Counted from the first letter of the stretch, positions 1 to 6,979 are shown. The stretch is 8,780 nt of DNA from JANYJJ01 sp031386065 (GCA_031386065.1 JANNBZ010000145.1:1-8780), one strand, 5' to 3'. Numbers and translations are program-made. The notes: a model not told the origin generated them from the letters alone.

Positions 1-2987
1 TCGGCGCGGCCGCTGCACCACCACGCGCGCGCCTGGCTCTCGGGGTTCTGCACCGCCAGCGCGATGTCGAGTGCGGCCTGCGCATGCGCCAGCGCTTCGT
101 CGGCCTCGCCGTGCCGGACGACGAGCTGCGACAGGTTCAGCAACTGCGTGCACTGCATCGCCAGGTCGCCGACCGCGTGCGACAGGCGCAAGCCTTCCTG
201 CAAGTGATGCCGCGCCTGTGCGAAGTCGCCCACCTGCAGCCACGACTCGCCCAGGTTGCCCACCGTGACGGCCTCGACCAGCGGGTTGCCCAGCTCGCGG
301 TCGATCACCAATTTCTCGGTGTCGATGTCCAGCGCGAGCATCGGGTCGCCCTGCATGCTGGCGGTGACCGACAGCACGTTGAGGAACAGGCTTTCGAGCT
401 TGCGCAGGCCGAGCGCACGCGCCTCGTCGAACCCGGCACGGGCCATCTGCTTGCCGGCGTCCAGGTCGCCCATGTTGCCCAGCGCAATCGACAGCCGCTG
501 CTGCGCGCGCAGCCGCAACTCGCTGTCGCCGACTTGCACAGCGAGCTTCAACGCGTGCTGCGCCGCGGCTTGCATGCTGCGGTAGTCGGCCATGCGCAAC
601 GCGATGTCGCTGCGCCGCCAGGCGGCCTCGAAGCGCAGGCGGTCGTCGTCCAGCGTGTCGGCCAGCGCGGCCAGCGTGTCGATGTCGAGCGACTGCTCGG
701 CACGCCGGCCCAGCACGCCGAGCGTGCGCTCGCGCACGTCGATCAGGCGCCAATGCAGGCGCGCGCTGACCTGCGCTGCGTCGCCTGGCGCAACGGCACC
801 GTCGCCGGCGGGCGTGTCGGCCGCCATGCTGGCGAGCGCCTGCGACACGTGGCTCATCACGGCTTCGTGGGCATAGCGCGCCGCCGCGTGTTCGGCGGCT
901 CGGGTGAAGTATTCGCAGGCCCGCGCCGGCTCGCCGGCCTTGCCGAAATGCTCGGCCGCCAAGCCGAGAAAGTCTTTGGCGCGGGCACCGGTCAGGGCGG
1001 CCAGCCAGCGCGCCGCCACGCCGTGGTAGCCGCGGCGAATGCGCTTGAGCACGGTGGCATACGCAACCTGCTGAAGGATGTGGTGGCTGAACGCGTACTC
1101 GCGCACACCGTCGAAGCCGGCCTGCGGATGCGGCGTGACCAGCGCTCGCTGCTGCACCGCAGGCAGCGCGTCGGCCGCGTGCGCGTCGATGGCGGCCAGG
1201 GCCTGGTCCCAGAACACGTAGCCGATCACCGCGGCACGCTGCAAGGCCAGCTTTTCGGCCGGCCGGATGCTGTCGAGCCGGGCCTGCAGCACGCCGGTCA
1301 GGGTGGGCGGCACGCGGGTGGCGAGCAGCTTTTCGGCATGCACGGTCCAGCGCTCGCCGTCGATGCTGATGGCGCCTTCGTCGACCAGCATCTTCACCAG
1401 TTCTTCCATGTAAAACGGGTTGCCTTCGGCGCCGCCGGTGATCAGCGCGCGCAGCGCGTGCGGAATGTCGGGCAGGCGCCGCAGCAGTTCGTCGGCGAGC
1501 TGGCGGCTGGCCTCGGCGGCCAGCGGGCCGAGCTCGATGCGCTGCACGGTGGCGGCGGCGGGCCAGTCGGCGTGCCGCTCGAACAGGGACGGGCGCGTCA
1601 GCGCAAGCACCAGCATCGGTACATCGCGCGAGGCGTTGAACAAGTGGTTCAGGAAGGCCAGCGATTCATCGTCGGCCCAGTGCAAGTCTTCAAGCAGCAG
1701 GACGATCGGCGCGGCGGCCTGCGCAGCCACGCGACGGAACACCTGCGCGGCGGTGCCGAACGCGCGGTTGCGAATCTGCCGGGCATCGTCGCGGATGCCC
1801 TGCAGGTGCGGGCTGTCGCTGAAGTCGAGGCCGATCAGGTGACCCAGCACATGCGCATGGGCCTGCGCTGCGAGCTCGCCTTCGTCGGCAACGAACAGCG
1901 ACGCGACGGCGTGCTCGAACTGCCGGGCGGCTGCGGCGGCGCTGTCGCCGTCGGCCATCTGCAGCCGCCACGCCAGGATGTCGCGCAGCAGACCATAGGG
2001 CTGGCCCTGAGTCTGCGGATGGGCACGGCCCTGAAAGCGCTGGAAGGGCCGCGCCTGGGCTTCGGCCTGCGCTTGCGCCCAGGCCTGGAACTCATCCAGC
2101 AGGCGGCTCTTGCCGAAGCCCGCCTCGGCCACCACAGCCACAACGGCCAGCACCGACAGCCCGCCCGCGCTGCACACCTGTTGGAAAGCGCGCTGAAGCT
2201 GCGCGAGTTCCGCGTCGCGCCCGACCATGCGCGTGGCAAGGCCCTCGATGCCGCGCCGGGCGACCCTGAACGCGCGCGGTCGGGCGCGCAGCACCAGGAA
2301 GGTGGCCACCGGTTCGGACACGCCCTTCACCTCGATCGGCGGCTGGGCTTCGACATCGAACACGCCGTGTACCTGGCGCTGGGTGTCGGCGCTGATGCGC
2401 ATGGCCCCGACCGGCGCGGTTTGCTCCATGCGCGCCGCCACGTTGACGCTGAGGCTGCGGATGCTGCCCTCGGCGTCGACGCCGCCACCCAGCAGCACGC
2501 CGCCGGTGTGCACGCCGATGCGCACGTCGAAGCCGGCGTGGCCGTGGCGCTGCAGCACGGCCTGGCCCTGCGTGCGGCCCTCGGCCAGCAGGGCCAGGCC
2601 GGCGTGAACGGCGCGTTCGGCGTCGTCTTCCAGCGCCACATCGGCACCGAAGACGGCCAGCAGGTTGTCGCCCGCGTACTGCAGCACCTTGCCGTGGTGG
2701 GCCAGCACGATGGCGGTGAAGCGTGCCAGCGCGCCGTCGATCACCGCATGAATGTCCTCGGGGTCGAGCTTCTGACTCAGTGTGGTAGAGCCGACGATGT
2801 CGAGAAACAGGATCGTCACCTGCTTCAGCGTCTGCCCGCCCTCGGCGTGGGTTGCCGACGACGACAACGCCGCCCGCATCTCGCGCAGCGGGGCCAGCGC
2901 GGTGTCGGCCACCGCGTCGCCGATCAGCGCCCGCTGCGATTCCAGTGCAGCGATGGCGGCTTCGATATGCTGCAACTCGGACGACAT
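1..2987 (-). CDS. Adenylate/guanylate cyclase (class III) - AAA ATPase - helical repeat signalling protein, 3' end truncated by window
   Basis: The reading frame is open for 995 codons from ATG at 2987 to the window edge with no stop or frameshift. A class III nucleotide cyclase domain spans residues ~55-235. It has metal-binding Asp63 (LFLDIVGST), Asp107 (YAGDNLLAVFG) and the catalytic Asn182/Arg186 pair (VNVAAR). An AAA_16/STAND-like ATPase domain follows, with Walker A around residues 287-294 (AEAGFGKS, Lys293) and Walker B around 428-440 (LLLEDLHWADD, Asp434). The rest, from ~600 on, is Ala/Leu-rich helical sequence with TPR-like character. Proteins of this architecture are cytosolic signalling proteins thought to couple ATP-dependent conformational change or partner binding to cAMP (or cGMP) synthesis. 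There is no signal peptide or membrane segment. Gln103 sits where many adenylate cyclases have the purine-selecting Lys. No Shine-Dalgarno precedes the ATG, and TTG at 3011 or GTG at 3035 are in-frame alternatives, so the start is uncertain. The gene is transcribed away from the catabolic cluster. Confidence 0.9.
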   Translation of the reverse strand, partial: MSSELQHIEAAIAALESQRALIGDAVADTALAPLREMRAALSSSATHAEGGQTLKQVTILFLDIVGSTTLSQKLDPEDIHAVIDGALARFTAIVLAHHGKVLQYAGDNLLAVFGADVALEDDAERAVHAGLALLAEGRTQGQAVLQRHGHAGFDVRIGVHTGGVLLGGGVDAEGSIRSLSVNVAARMEQTAPVGAMRISADTQRQVHGVFDVEAQPPIEVKGVSEPVATFLVLRARPRAFRVARRGIEGLATRMVGRDAELAQLQRAFQQVCSAGGLSVLAVVAVVAEAGFGKSRLLDEFQAWAQAQAEAQARPFQRFQGRAHPQTQGQPYGLLRDILAWRLQMADGDSAAAAARQFEHAVASLFVADEGELAAQAHAHVLGHLIGLDFSDSPHLQGIRDDARQIRNRAFGTAAQVFRRVAAQAAAPIVLLLEDLHWADDESLAFLNHLFNASRDVPMLVLALTRPSLFERHADWPAAATVQRIELGPLAAEASRQLADELLRRLPDIPHALRALITGGAEGNPFYMEELVKMLVDEGAISIDGERWTVHAEKLLATRVPPTLTGVLQARLDSIRPAEKLALQRAAVIGYVFWDQALAAIDAHAADALPAVQQRALVTPHPQAGFDGVREYAFSHHILQQVAYATVLKRIRRGYHGVAARWLAALTGARAKDFLGLAAEHFGKAGEPARACEYFTRAAEHAAARYAHEAVMSHVSQALASMAADTPAGDGAVAPGDAAQVSARLHWRLIDVRERTLGVLGRRAEQSLDIDTLAALADTLDDDRLRFEAAWRRSDIALRMADYRSMQAAAQHALKLAVQVGDSELRLRAQQRLSIALGNMGDLDAGKQMARAGFDEARALGLRKLESLFLNVLSVTASMQGDPMLALDIDTEKLVIDRELGNPLVEAVTVGNLGESWLQVGDFAQARHHLQEGLRLSHAVGDLAMQCTQLLNLSQLVVRHGEADEALAHAQAALDIALAVQNPESQARAWWCSGRA

Positions 2988-3201
2988 GCGGGCGAGGATA
3001 GCGCCCTGCAAACGCGAGCCAGCCGCAGGCTTCACGGCACGTGTCTTGCTGAAGCACGCTGTCTGCGGTCCACTGAGCCGACGTAGCGAAGGACCTGCGA
3101 AGTTGTCCAGCGCAGTCGGCTCGCGAAGGCCGAGGAAGAAGCTTCGATCAACCGCGGGTGTACAGGCCTGAGTGGCGCCGCCCTTGTCAGGAGAATTCGT
3201 G
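2988..3201. promoter_or_regulatory. Divergent intergenic region between cyclase-ATPase and SnoaL-like genes
   Basis: This gap of about 214 bp separates two outward-facing genes and should hold promoters for both. No strong sigma-70 pair is evident. On the minus strand TATCCT (2993-2998) lies 7 nt before the cyclase ATG and could be a -10 element for a leaderless transcript. On the plus strand a small palindrome TGTACA lies at 3159-3164, about 38 bp before the SnoaL-like ATG, where an operator could sit. The near-direct repeat GCGAAGGNC occurs twice, near 3085 and 3123. I see no small gene, RNA gene or terminator here. Confidence 0.45.
3189..3193 (+). promoter_or_regulatory. Ribosome binding site of SnoaL-like gene
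   Basis: AGGAG lies 8 nt before ATG 3202. It supports that start over the in-frame GTG at 3172, which would place the Shine-Dalgarno inside the coding sequence. GTG at 3199 directly precedes the ATG and is a minor alternative. Confidence 0.7.
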
Positions 3202-3624
3202 ATGCCGCACACCGCCGAAGCCACCCCGTCCACCGCTGCCGAACTGGTCAACGAATTCCTGCGCGTGGTGATGATCCCCGACCCCGTTGCCGCGCGGCGT
3301 TTCGTGTCGCCCGCGCTGCGCATCCGCTTCACCGGCGGACGGCTGATGCACGACCCGGCCGACACGGCGGCCTTCAACGCGGGCCGCTACCGCTGGGTGA
3401 AAAAGCGCATCGAAGCCACCGAAACCGTGGCCGGCGCCACGCCGGCGCACAGCGTGGTCTACAGCCTGGGCACCCTGCACGGCGAGTGGCCCGACGGCTC
3501 GCCGTTCGAGGGCAACCGCTATGTCGACCGCTACGTGGTGAGCCACGGCCTGATCACGCAGATGGAGGTGTGGAACGACAGCGCCGAATGGCTGCTGGTG
3601 CGCGCCGGCCTGGCAACAATCTGA
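3202..3624 (+). CDS. SnoaL-like / NTF2-fold family protein
   Basis: The gene encodes 140 residues, a normal size for a single NTF2-like cone-shaped alpha+beta domain. The N-terminal helix (TAAELVNEFLRVVMIPDP, ~11-28) is followed by strands and ends in the typical terminal sheet: a G-x-P-x-EGNRYVDRYVV stretch (~99-113), then GLITQMEVWNDSAEWLL (~116-132). The family includes ketosteroid-isomerase-like and polyketide-cyclase-like enzymes and many uncharacterised proteins that bind small hydrophobic or cyclic molecules in the cone. Substrate cannot be predicted. It is the first gene of a plus-strand run, with a 13-nt gap before the next gene, so co-transcription is likely. A role as small isomerase, hydrolase or binding protein in the same pathway as the downstream CE4 hydrolases is inferred from position only. 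No signal peptide is seen. Confidence 0.8.
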   Translation: MPHTAEATPSTAAELVNEFLRVVMIPDPVAARRFVSPALRIRFTGGRLMHDPADTAAFNAGRYRWVKKRIEATETVAGATPAHSVVYSLGTLHGEWPDGSPFEGNRYVDRYVVSHGLITQMEVWNDSAEWLLVRAGLATI

Positions 3625-3637
3625 GCCCCGCACGACC

Positions 3638-4561
3638 ATGCCCGCACCCTACCCCGGCCCGCTGCCCAACCACGGCCGCTTCGACTACCGGCCGATCACG
3701 CGGCGGCCCGACTACCGCTGGCCGGGCGGCGTCGGGCTGGCGGTGTACCTGGGCTTCAACCTTGAACACTTCGCGTTCGGCGAGGGCCTGGGCGCAGCCA
3801 TCGGCCCGGCCTCACCGCAGCCCGACGTGCTGAACTTCAGCTGGCGCGAGTACGGCAACCGCGTCGGTGCGTGGCGCTGCCTGGAACTGTTCGACCGCCT
3901 GGCGCTGCCCGCGGGCGCGCTGATCAACACCGCGCTGTACGACCACTGCCCCGAACTGGTGGCGGCCTTCGTGGCGCGCGGCGACGAGCTGATCGGCCAC
4001 GGCCACAGCAACGCCGAGCGGCAGGGCGGGTGGCCAGAAGCGGCCGAGCGCGAGTTGCTGGCGCGCTGCCGCAGCCGCATGCAAGAGCAAAGCGGCGCGG
4101 CACCGTCGGGCTGGTTGTCGCCGTGGATTTCCGAGAGCGCGTTGACGCCCGACCTGCTGGCCGAGACCGGCTACCGCTACACGCTGAACTGGTGCCACGA
4201 CGACCAGCCGACGCGCCTGCGCACCCGCAACGGACAGGGTTTGTGGGCGGTTCCGTATCCGCAGGAGCTGAACGACATTCCAATGCTGGTGGGGCGGCTG
4301 ATGGACGCGAAGGATTTCGCGCAGATCGTCATCGACCAGTTCGACGAAATGCTCGAACAGTCGCACCGCCAGCCGCTGGTGATGGGCATTGCGCTGCACC
4401 CGTACCTGGTCGGCCAACCGTACCGCCTGCGCCACCTGCGGCGGGCGCTCGAACACATCGCCGGCGTGCGCGACCGTGGCGGCGTGTGGTTCACGACGCC
4501 GGGGGCGATCTGTTCGCATGTTGAAGCGCTGGCCGCGGCCGACCCCGTGGCTTGGGCTTGA
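3638..4561 (+). CDS. Polysaccharide-deacetylase-fold (CE4) hydrolase with degenerate metal site
   Basis: The protein is 307 residues with no signal peptide, so it is probably cytoplasmic and not a secreted cell-wall enzyme. Family marks are the first-strand segment around YLGFNLEHF (37-45), GDELIGHGHSN (115-125), the WLSPW loop (159-163), AVPYPQELND (204-213) and the C-terminal histidine motif IALHPYLVGQP (251-261). Similar cytoplasmic CE4-fold proteins act on small amides or ureides, the best known being PuuE-type allantoinase. It does not carry the PuuE motifs I would expect, so I do not call it puuE. Against the intact CE4 protein encoded next door, the metal triad Asp/His/His becomes Glu43/His121/Asn125 and the catalytic Asp becomes Asn41. 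It may be metal-independent, use different chemistry or be non-catalytic. The start ATG 3638 lacks a clear Shine-Dalgarno and lies 13 nt after the previous stop, consistent with reinitiation. Confidence 0.85.
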   Translation: MPAPYPGPLPNHGRFDYRPITRRPDYRWPGGVGLAVYLGFNLEHFAFGEGLGAAIGPASPQPDVLNFSWREYGNRVGAWRCLELFDRLALPAGALINTALYDHCPELVAAFVARGDELIGHGHSNAERQGGWPEAAERELLARCRSRMQEQSGAAPSGWLSPWISESALTPDLLAETGYRYTLNWCHDDQPTRLRTRNGQGLWAVPYPQELNDIPMLVGRLMDAKDFAQIVIDQFDEMLEQSHRQPLVMGIALHPYLVGQPYRLRHLRRALEHIAGVRDRGGVWFTTPGAICSHVEALAAADPVAWA

Positions 4562-4619
4562 CGCCGTGCCGGCGTGGCCGTGGCACCCCGATTGCTTCCA
4601 TACTTCATTCAATCAACCC

Positions 4620-4625
4620 AAGGAG
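4620..4625 (+). promoter_or_regulatory. Ribosome binding site of the second CE4 hydrolase
   Basis: AAGGAG lies 7 nt before ATG 4633. It fixes the start at MAKEILCGFG, rejects the 27-codon upstream extension, and is the strongest Shine-Dalgarno in the plus-strand cluster. Confidence 0.85.
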
Positions 4626-4632
4626 ACGAGCG

Positions 4633-5514
4633 ATGGCAAAGGAAATCTTGTGCGGTTTTGGCGTCGATGTGGACGCCGTGGCCGGTTGGATCGGCTCGTA
4701 CGGCGGTGCCGATTCTCCCGACGACATCTCGCGCGGCATGTTCTCGGGCGAGGTGGGCAGCCCGCGCCTGGTCAAGCTGTTCGACCGGCTGGGCATCAAG
4801 ACCACCTGGTTCATTCCCGGCCATTCGATCGAGACCTTTCCCGCGCAGATGGCTGCGGTGGCGGCCGCCGGCCACGAGATCGGCATCCACGGCTACACGC
4901 ATGAAAACCCGATCGAGATGTCGCGCGAGCAGGAGACCGCGGTGCTCGACAAGTCGATCGAGCTGGTGACGCGGCTGAGCGGCAAGCGCCCCACCGGCTA
5001 TGTGGCGCCGTGGTGGGAGTTTTCACGCGTGACCAACGAGCTGCTGCTCGAGCGCGGCATCAAGTACGACCACTCGCTGATGCATGACGACCACACGCCC
5101 TACTACGTTCGCGTGGGCGACAGCTGGACCAAGATCGACTACGCGAAGAAACCGTCCGACTGGATGCTGCCGCTGCAGCGCGGCCATGAGACCGACCTGA
5201 TCGAGATCCCGGCCAGCTGGTACCTCGACGACCTGCCGCCAATGATGTTCATCAAGAAGTCGCCCAACAGCCATGGCTTCGTGAACCCGCGCGACATCGA
5301 ACAGATGTGGCGCGACCAGTTCGACTGGGTTTATCGCGAGATGGACTACGCGGTGTTCCCGATGACCATCCACCCCGACGTGGCCGGCCGCCCGCATGTG
5401 CTGCTGATGTTGGAGCGGCTGTTCCACCACATGGCCAGCCAGCCCGGCGTGCGCTTCGTCACCATGAACGAGATGGCCGACGACTTCGCGCGCCGCTCGC
5501 CGCGCAAGCCGTAG
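4633..5514 (+). CDS. CE4-fold metal-dependent hydrolase, HP0310/PgdA - cyclic imide hydrolase (imidase) family
   Basis: The protein is 293 residues, the usual full length of this family. From memory it is collinear with Helicobacter pylori HP0310 (PgdA) and with bacterial imidases: the N-terminus MAKEILCGFGVDVDAVAG, then GSYGGADSPDDISRG (21-35), HGYTHENP (86-93), GYVAPWWEF (122-130), WYLDDLPPMMFIKKSPNS (196-213) and FPMTIHPDV (242-250). Catalytic residues are intact: Asp12 as candidate base, Asp14/His86/His90 as the zinc triad, and His247 as the second-side histidine. Family members are annotated either as peptidoglycan deacetylase or as imidase (EC 3.5.2.16), which opens five- or six-membered cyclic imides to half-amides. 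With no signal peptide and neighbours that include an ABC importer, regulator and second hydrolase, a cytoplasmic small-molecule imidase or ureide hydrolase is the more likely role (inference). It lies 71 nt after the previous gene and has its own strong ribosome binding site. Confidence 0.93.
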   Translation: MAKEILCGFGVDVDAVAGWIGSYGGADSPDDISRGMFSGEVGSPRLVKLFDRLGIKTTWFIPGHSIETFPAQMAAVAAAGHEIGIHGYTHENPIEMSREQETAVLDKSIELVTRLSGKRPTGYVAPWWEFSRVTNELLLERGIKYDHSLMHDDHTPYYVRVGDSWTKIDYAKKPSDWMLPLQRGHETDLIEIPASWYLDDLPPMMFIKKSPNSHGFVNPRDIEQMWRDQFDWVYREMDYAVFPMTIHPDVAGRPHVLLMLERLFHHMASQPGVRFVTMNEMADDFARRSPRKP

Positions 5515-5526
5515 CGCAGCCAACGC

Positions 5527-5868
5527 ATGTGCGGCTTGTGCGGCGTTCTCGGCGGGCCCGCGCACTGGACCGATGCGGCGGCGCGGCCCGGTGTGTTCAC
5601 CCGTAACACCGACGACACCGGGCGGCGCCGCGAGCGCCGCAACCGCGTGCTGCAGGCGGGGCAGGTGCTGCGGCATTTCGGCGTCAAGGTCGAAGACTGG
5701 CACGGCAGCGCGTTCATCCTGTCCAACCGCACCGGCAGCAGCGAACTGGTCGACGACCTGGCCCACCTGTGGGCGGCTGCCGAGCGCCTGTCGGGCGCCG
5801 CGTGCGACCCGCTGGACCTCGGGTTGATCGAGGCGATGGAAGCGCTGCATGACCACGGCAACGCCTGA
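5527..5868 (+). CDS. Uncharacterised 113-residue protein with N-terminal MCGLCG motif
   Basis: I do not recognise a characterised family. The gene encodes 113 residues and starts 12 nt after the imidase-like stop. Its last 20 nt overlap the start of the CobW GTPase gene (ATG 5849), so translation of the two is probably coupled. The N-terminus MCGLCGVLGG has Cys2 and Cys5 in a CxxC pair, followed by His13 (AHWTD), an Arg-rich stretch (33-41), His50, a short strand-like segment GSAFILSNRTGSSELV (60-75), then a helical C-terminal half with no predicted membrane segment. Cys2 recalls the nucleophile of class II glutamine amidotransferases (MCGI..), but the protein is far too short and lacks the rest of that domain. 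CxxC plus the GTPase partner suggests metal binding or transfer (inference). It is supported as a real gene by tight packing, sensible codon bias and sequence that looks like a folded protein. Confidence 0.75.
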   Translation: MCGLCGVLGGPAHWTDAAARPGVFTRNTDDTGRRRERRNRVLQAGQVLRHFGVKVEDWHGSAFILSNRTGSSELVDDLAHLWAAAERLSGAACDPLDLGLIEAMEALHDHGNA

Positions 5869-6979
5869 GTTCACGCCGGTCAACCTGATCACCGGCTTTC
5901 TGGGTTCGGGCAAGACCACGCTGCTGAAGCGCCTGCTGCTGCAACCGGCGCTGGCCGATGCGGCGGTGCTGATCAACGAGTTCGGCCAGATCGGTCTGGA
6001 CCACCACCTGCTCGAACGCATCGACGAGACGATGGTGCTGCTGCCTTCGGGCTGCCTGTGCTGCACGATCCGCGGCGAACTGGCCGACGCGCTGCGCGCG
6101 TTGCACTCGCGGCGCGAGCGCGGCGAGGTGCCCTGGTTTCGCCGCGTGGTGATTGAAAGCACCGGCCTTGCCGACCCGTTTCCCATCGCCTCGACCGTCC
6201 ATTCCGACCCAGTGCTGCGGCACCATTTTCGGCTCGGCCAGATCGTCACCGTGGTCGATGCAGTGCACGCCGAGAGCCAGTTCGAGGCGCACGAGCAAAG
6301 CGTGCGACAGGCCGCCGTGGCCGACCAGTTGGTGCTCAGCAAGACGGCGCTGGCCGGACCGCTGCGCAAGCAGGCGCTGATCGCGCGTTTGCGCGCACTC
6401 AACCCGCTGGCGCCGCTGCACGATGCCGAGTGCGACGCCATCGATGCCGGCACGCTGCTTTGCACCGGCCTGTTCGACCTGGGCGCGAAGTCGCACGCCG
6501 CGCAGCGCTGGTTCGCAGCTGAACGCGGCAACGCGCTGCTGCCGGACTTGAACTCACTTGCTCTTGATCCGCCTGCGGATTCAGAGCCAGGCCGCTACCT
6601 GACAAGGCGCGATGCCGGCCGCCACGAGGCCGCGTTGTGCGCGTTCTCGGTGACGCTGGACGGGCCGCTGGACTGGACGCGCTTCGGCATCTGGCTGACC
6701 CTGCTGGTGCACCACTGCGGCAAGGACATCCTGCGCATCAAGGGCATCCTGAACGTGCAGGGCAGCGCCACGCCGGTGGCCCTGCACGGCGTGCAACACC
6801 TGATCCATCCGCCGGAGCATCTGGCGGCCTGGCCGGACGACAGGCGCTGCTCGCGGCTGGTGTTCATTGCGCGCGGGCTGGCCCCGGCGCGGGTGGAACG
6901 CTCGCTGCGCGCCTTTCTGCACCAGCCCGTCGGGCAGAAGGCGCCGGATCACGCGGCCGAATCGCCGGTGACGCGATAG
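5849..6979 (+). CDS. CobW/G3E family GTPase (putative metallochaperone)
   Basis: The protein is 376 residues with all main G3E landmarks: Walker A GFLGSGKTT (16-24), INEFGQIGLD (42-51), the metal-binding CxCC motif in SGCLCC (67-72), ESTGLADP (103-110), a switch/Walker B region IVTVVDAVHA (132-141), and a C-terminal CobW_C domain (~262-357) containing KDILRIKGILNVQG (292-305) and ALHGVQHLIHPP (311-322). G3E GTPases deliver or insert Zn, Ni, Co or similar metals into client enzymes, using GTP hydrolysis to gate metal release from CxCC. The adjacent zinc-type hydrolase with an intact Asp/His/His site is the obvious candidate client (inference). The guanine-specificity motif, usually [NS]KxD, reads SKTA (164-167) and lacks the Asp. 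The C-terminus has no His-rich metal tail. The linker between the two domains carries a hairpin-forming sequence (6561-6586). The gene overlaps its upstream neighbour by 20 nt and converges on the regulator gene. Confidence 0.93.
   Translation: MTTATPEFTPVNLITGFLGSGKTTLLKRLLLQPALADAAVLINEFGQIGLDHHLLERIDETMVLLPSGCLCCTIRGELADALRALHSRRERGEVPWFRRVVIESTGLADPFPIASTVHSDPVLRHHFRLGQIVTVVDAVHAESQFEAHEQSVRQAAVADQLVLSKTALAGPLRKQALIARLRALNPLAPLHDAECDAIDAGTLLCTGLFDLGAKSHAAQRWFAAERGNALLPDLNSLALDPPADSEPGRYLTRRDAGRHEAALCAFSVTLDGPLDWTRFGIWLTLLVHHCGKDILRIKGILNVQGSATPVALHGVQHLIHPPEHLAAWPDDRRCSRLVFIARGLAPARVERSLRAFLHQPVGQKAPDHAAESPVTR
6561..6586. repeat. Imperfect inverted repeat (hairpin) inside the CobW gene
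   Basis: The left arm CTCTTGATCCGC (6561-6572) and right arm GCGGATTCAGAG (6575-6586) pair across a 2-nt centre (CT). There are ten Watson-Crick pairs, one G-T wobble and one mismatch. It encodes part of the interdomain linker (residues ~238-246, LDPPADSEP) and stands out from its surroundings by lower GC. It could be a small mobile palindromic repeat captured in a permissive linker, an mRNA structure or chance. Confidence 0.6.

Noticed and set aside
84..3086. A 1000-codon open frame on the plus strand opposite the cyclase-ATPase gene
   Set aside because: It is codon-register antisense to a gene with clear cyclase and ATPase motifs. Its translation is rich in His, Arg, Gln and Ala with no domain, as expected from the complement of GC-rich codons.
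3638..4561. Naming the first CE4 protein puuE (allantoinase)
   Set aside because: The expected PuuE-type segments are not seen and the HGHSN motif differs, so only the fold-level call is supported.
4552..4632. A 27-codon N-terminal extension of the imidase-like protein
   Set aside because: A strong AAGGAG lies directly before ATG 4633 and the family N-terminus MAKEIL begins there. The extension is Arg-rich and partly overlaps the previous gene.
5527..5868. Glutamine amidotransferase class II domain suggested by MCGLCG
   Set aside because: Only the N-terminal Cys-Gly resembles it. At 113 residues the protein is about half the size of the domain and lacks its other motifs.
5023..6531. A 502-codon minus-strand open frame opposite the imidase-like, MCGLCG and CobW genes
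   Set aside because: It spans three well-supported genes in antisense, with no recognisable motif and low-complexity Arg/Ala/Ser sequence.
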